5,706 nucleotides of DNA, from positions 1-5,706 of the forward strand of contig CANRHT010000119.1 in NCBI GenBank assembly GCA_947630465.1, given 5' to 3'. The position numbers and the translations under genes are program-made. The DNA comes from an uncultured Pseudomonadaceae bacterium. GTDB taxonomy: Bacteria > Pseudomonadota > Gammaproteobacteria > Pseudomonadales > Pseudomonadaceae. The notes under the pieces are model-generated. The model searched no databases, was not told the DNA's origin, and worked only from the letters and a program-made list of their open reading frames with translations. The first letter of the stretch is position 1, and each line of letters starts with the position of its first letter. Positions 4,873-5,706 of the stretch are shown here, piece by piece.

Positions 4873-5706
4873 TTAATAATTTAAATGATAACGATGCACC
4901 AGATACTTTTTAAAGTCTTTGACCACCGTTAAACCATCGCGCAACAACTGGCGCTCCAAGGCGGTGAGTAATTTAATATCCAACTCATTGGGAATCTGAT
5001 CAATTTCGGTGGGATCACCGCTGTATCGTTCAATTTGTTGCTGTAAACGCACTTGCACAAAATAACTTAAGGCTTCGGACAAATTATCAGCAAACTCTTT
5101 TTGCATCGCGCCTTTTTCCACCAGCAACTCAAGGCGCCTAAAGGTATTGGTCTCAGCAATTTTATGCTCTAAAGCAATAGCCCGTACACCGTGCACTATC
5201 GGGAAAACACCGGCTTTTTTAATATCTAAACCGGCACCACCTTTTAGGCGACCAAAAAAAGTTAATGGTGTATCAAAGCGTATCGCTGCTTTCGCAAAGT
5301 GGGCAAAGAAAATCTCATTATCCTGAATACGGCGAAAGAAACTGTTGCGTGCCACTTTAAACAAAGCGGTGTTACCCGCGACCGGCTTGCTGTCACTGGC
5401 AATCGCCAAATTCATGGTCGCCTCGCCCTCAAAACTCTTGCTCCAGCGCGTGAGTTTTTCCGTCCACTGCGTGGTTGAGTTCACCCATTCCGGGTTGGAC
5501 ACCATAATGTTGCCAGGGCACGGTGGGAAACCAAAAGAGATTAAGGTGTCACTAAAGGTCTTCATTACGCTGTGCATCTGCGGCCAATCTAAGCCATCAC
5601 GATAAATCAGACCGTTATCTTGGTCAGTCTTCATGATTTGCTCACCGCGCCCCTCAGAACCCATCACAATCAAACATACATGCGGATGCACTTCTTGTGG
5701 CACAAC
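4873..5706 (-). CDS. DUF294 nucleotidyltransferase-like signalling protein, C-terminal part
   Basis: The visible 277 residues are open through the right edge, so the N-terminus (often a cyclic-nucleotide-binding-like domain and CBS pair in this family) is outside the window. The GTG at 5703 is internal and not a start. Near the beginning, LIVMGSEGRGEQ and KTDQDNGLIY give the GS...DxD signature of the DUF294 nucleotidyltransferase-like domain, related to the uridylyltransferase domain of GlnD. The two aspartates of TDQDN would bind metal. From about residue 150, RLKGGAGLDIKKAGVFPIVHGVRAIALE, NTFRRLELL and a helical C-terminus ending FKKYLVHRYHLNY match the DUF294 C-terminal substrate-binding domain. 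The protein is cytoplasmic and is presumed to nucleotidylate or bind a partner, but its target is unknown. The catalytic residues appear intact. The gene that would precede it is not in the window. Confidence 0.88.
   Translation of the reverse strand, partial: VVPQEVHPHVCLIVMGSEGRGEQIMKTDQDNGLIYRDGLDWPQMHSVMKTFSDTLISFGFPPCPGNIMVSNPEWVNSTTQWTEKLTRWSKSFEGEATMNLAIASDSKPVAGNTALFKVARNSFFRRIQDNEIFFAHFAKAAIRFDTPLTFFGRLKGGAGLDIKKAGVFPIVHGVRAIALEHKIAETNTFRRLELLVEKGAMQKEFADNLSEALSYFVQVRLQQQIERYSGDPTEIDQIPNELDIKLLTALERQLLRDGLTVVKDFKKYLVHRYHLNY

Noticed and set aside
5345..5605. Rightward 86-residue open frame inside the DUF294 gene
   Set aside because: It is antisense to a conserved domain with catalytic motifs in frame, and its translation resembles no family I know.

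Overview
The window looks like ordinary chromosome from a gammaproteobacterium, most likely a member or close relative of the Pseudomonadaceae with a moderate GC content (about half by eye, not counted). This rests mainly on the CysA fragment, whose C-terminal region reads like Pseudomonas CysA, and on the DUF503 and DUF294 proteins. The genus is an inference. No phage, insertion sequence, CRISPR array, tRNA or rRNA was seen.

Layout. At the left edge the 3' half of cysA (sulfate/thiosulfate ABC transporter ATPase) runs rightward and ends at 474. All other genes run leftward. From right to left they are: the C-terminal part of a DUF294-type nucleotidyltransferase-like signalling protein (cut by the right edge), a small DUF6489-type protein, a beta-lactamase-fold serine hydrolase, a DHA2-type MFS exporter, an MliC-like lysozyme-inhibitor lipoprotein, and a DUF503 protein with a TTG start. 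cysA and the DUF503 gene converge on a 91-nt gap that holds a strong hairpin.

Functional groups. The serine hydrolase and the MFS exporter are 69 nt apart in the same direction and are probably co-transcribed, which suggests a hydrolase plus efflux pair for an unknown small molecule. The lipoprotein and the DUF503 gene are 51 nt apart and may share the promoter proposed upstream of the lipoprotein. The DUF6489 and DUF294 genes are separated by longer AT-rich gaps, and nothing visible ties them to the others.

No clear new multi-gene system was found. The most unusual non-coding signal is a cluster of inverted repeats (1296-1349) laid over the putative mliC-like promoter. The most interesting coding signals are the hydrolase/exporter pair and the exporter's altered first membrane helix. 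No gene-free stretch exceeds 300 nt; the longest, between the hydrolase and the DUF6489 gene (242 nt), holds a hairpin and a 12-bp palindrome but no convincing gene.
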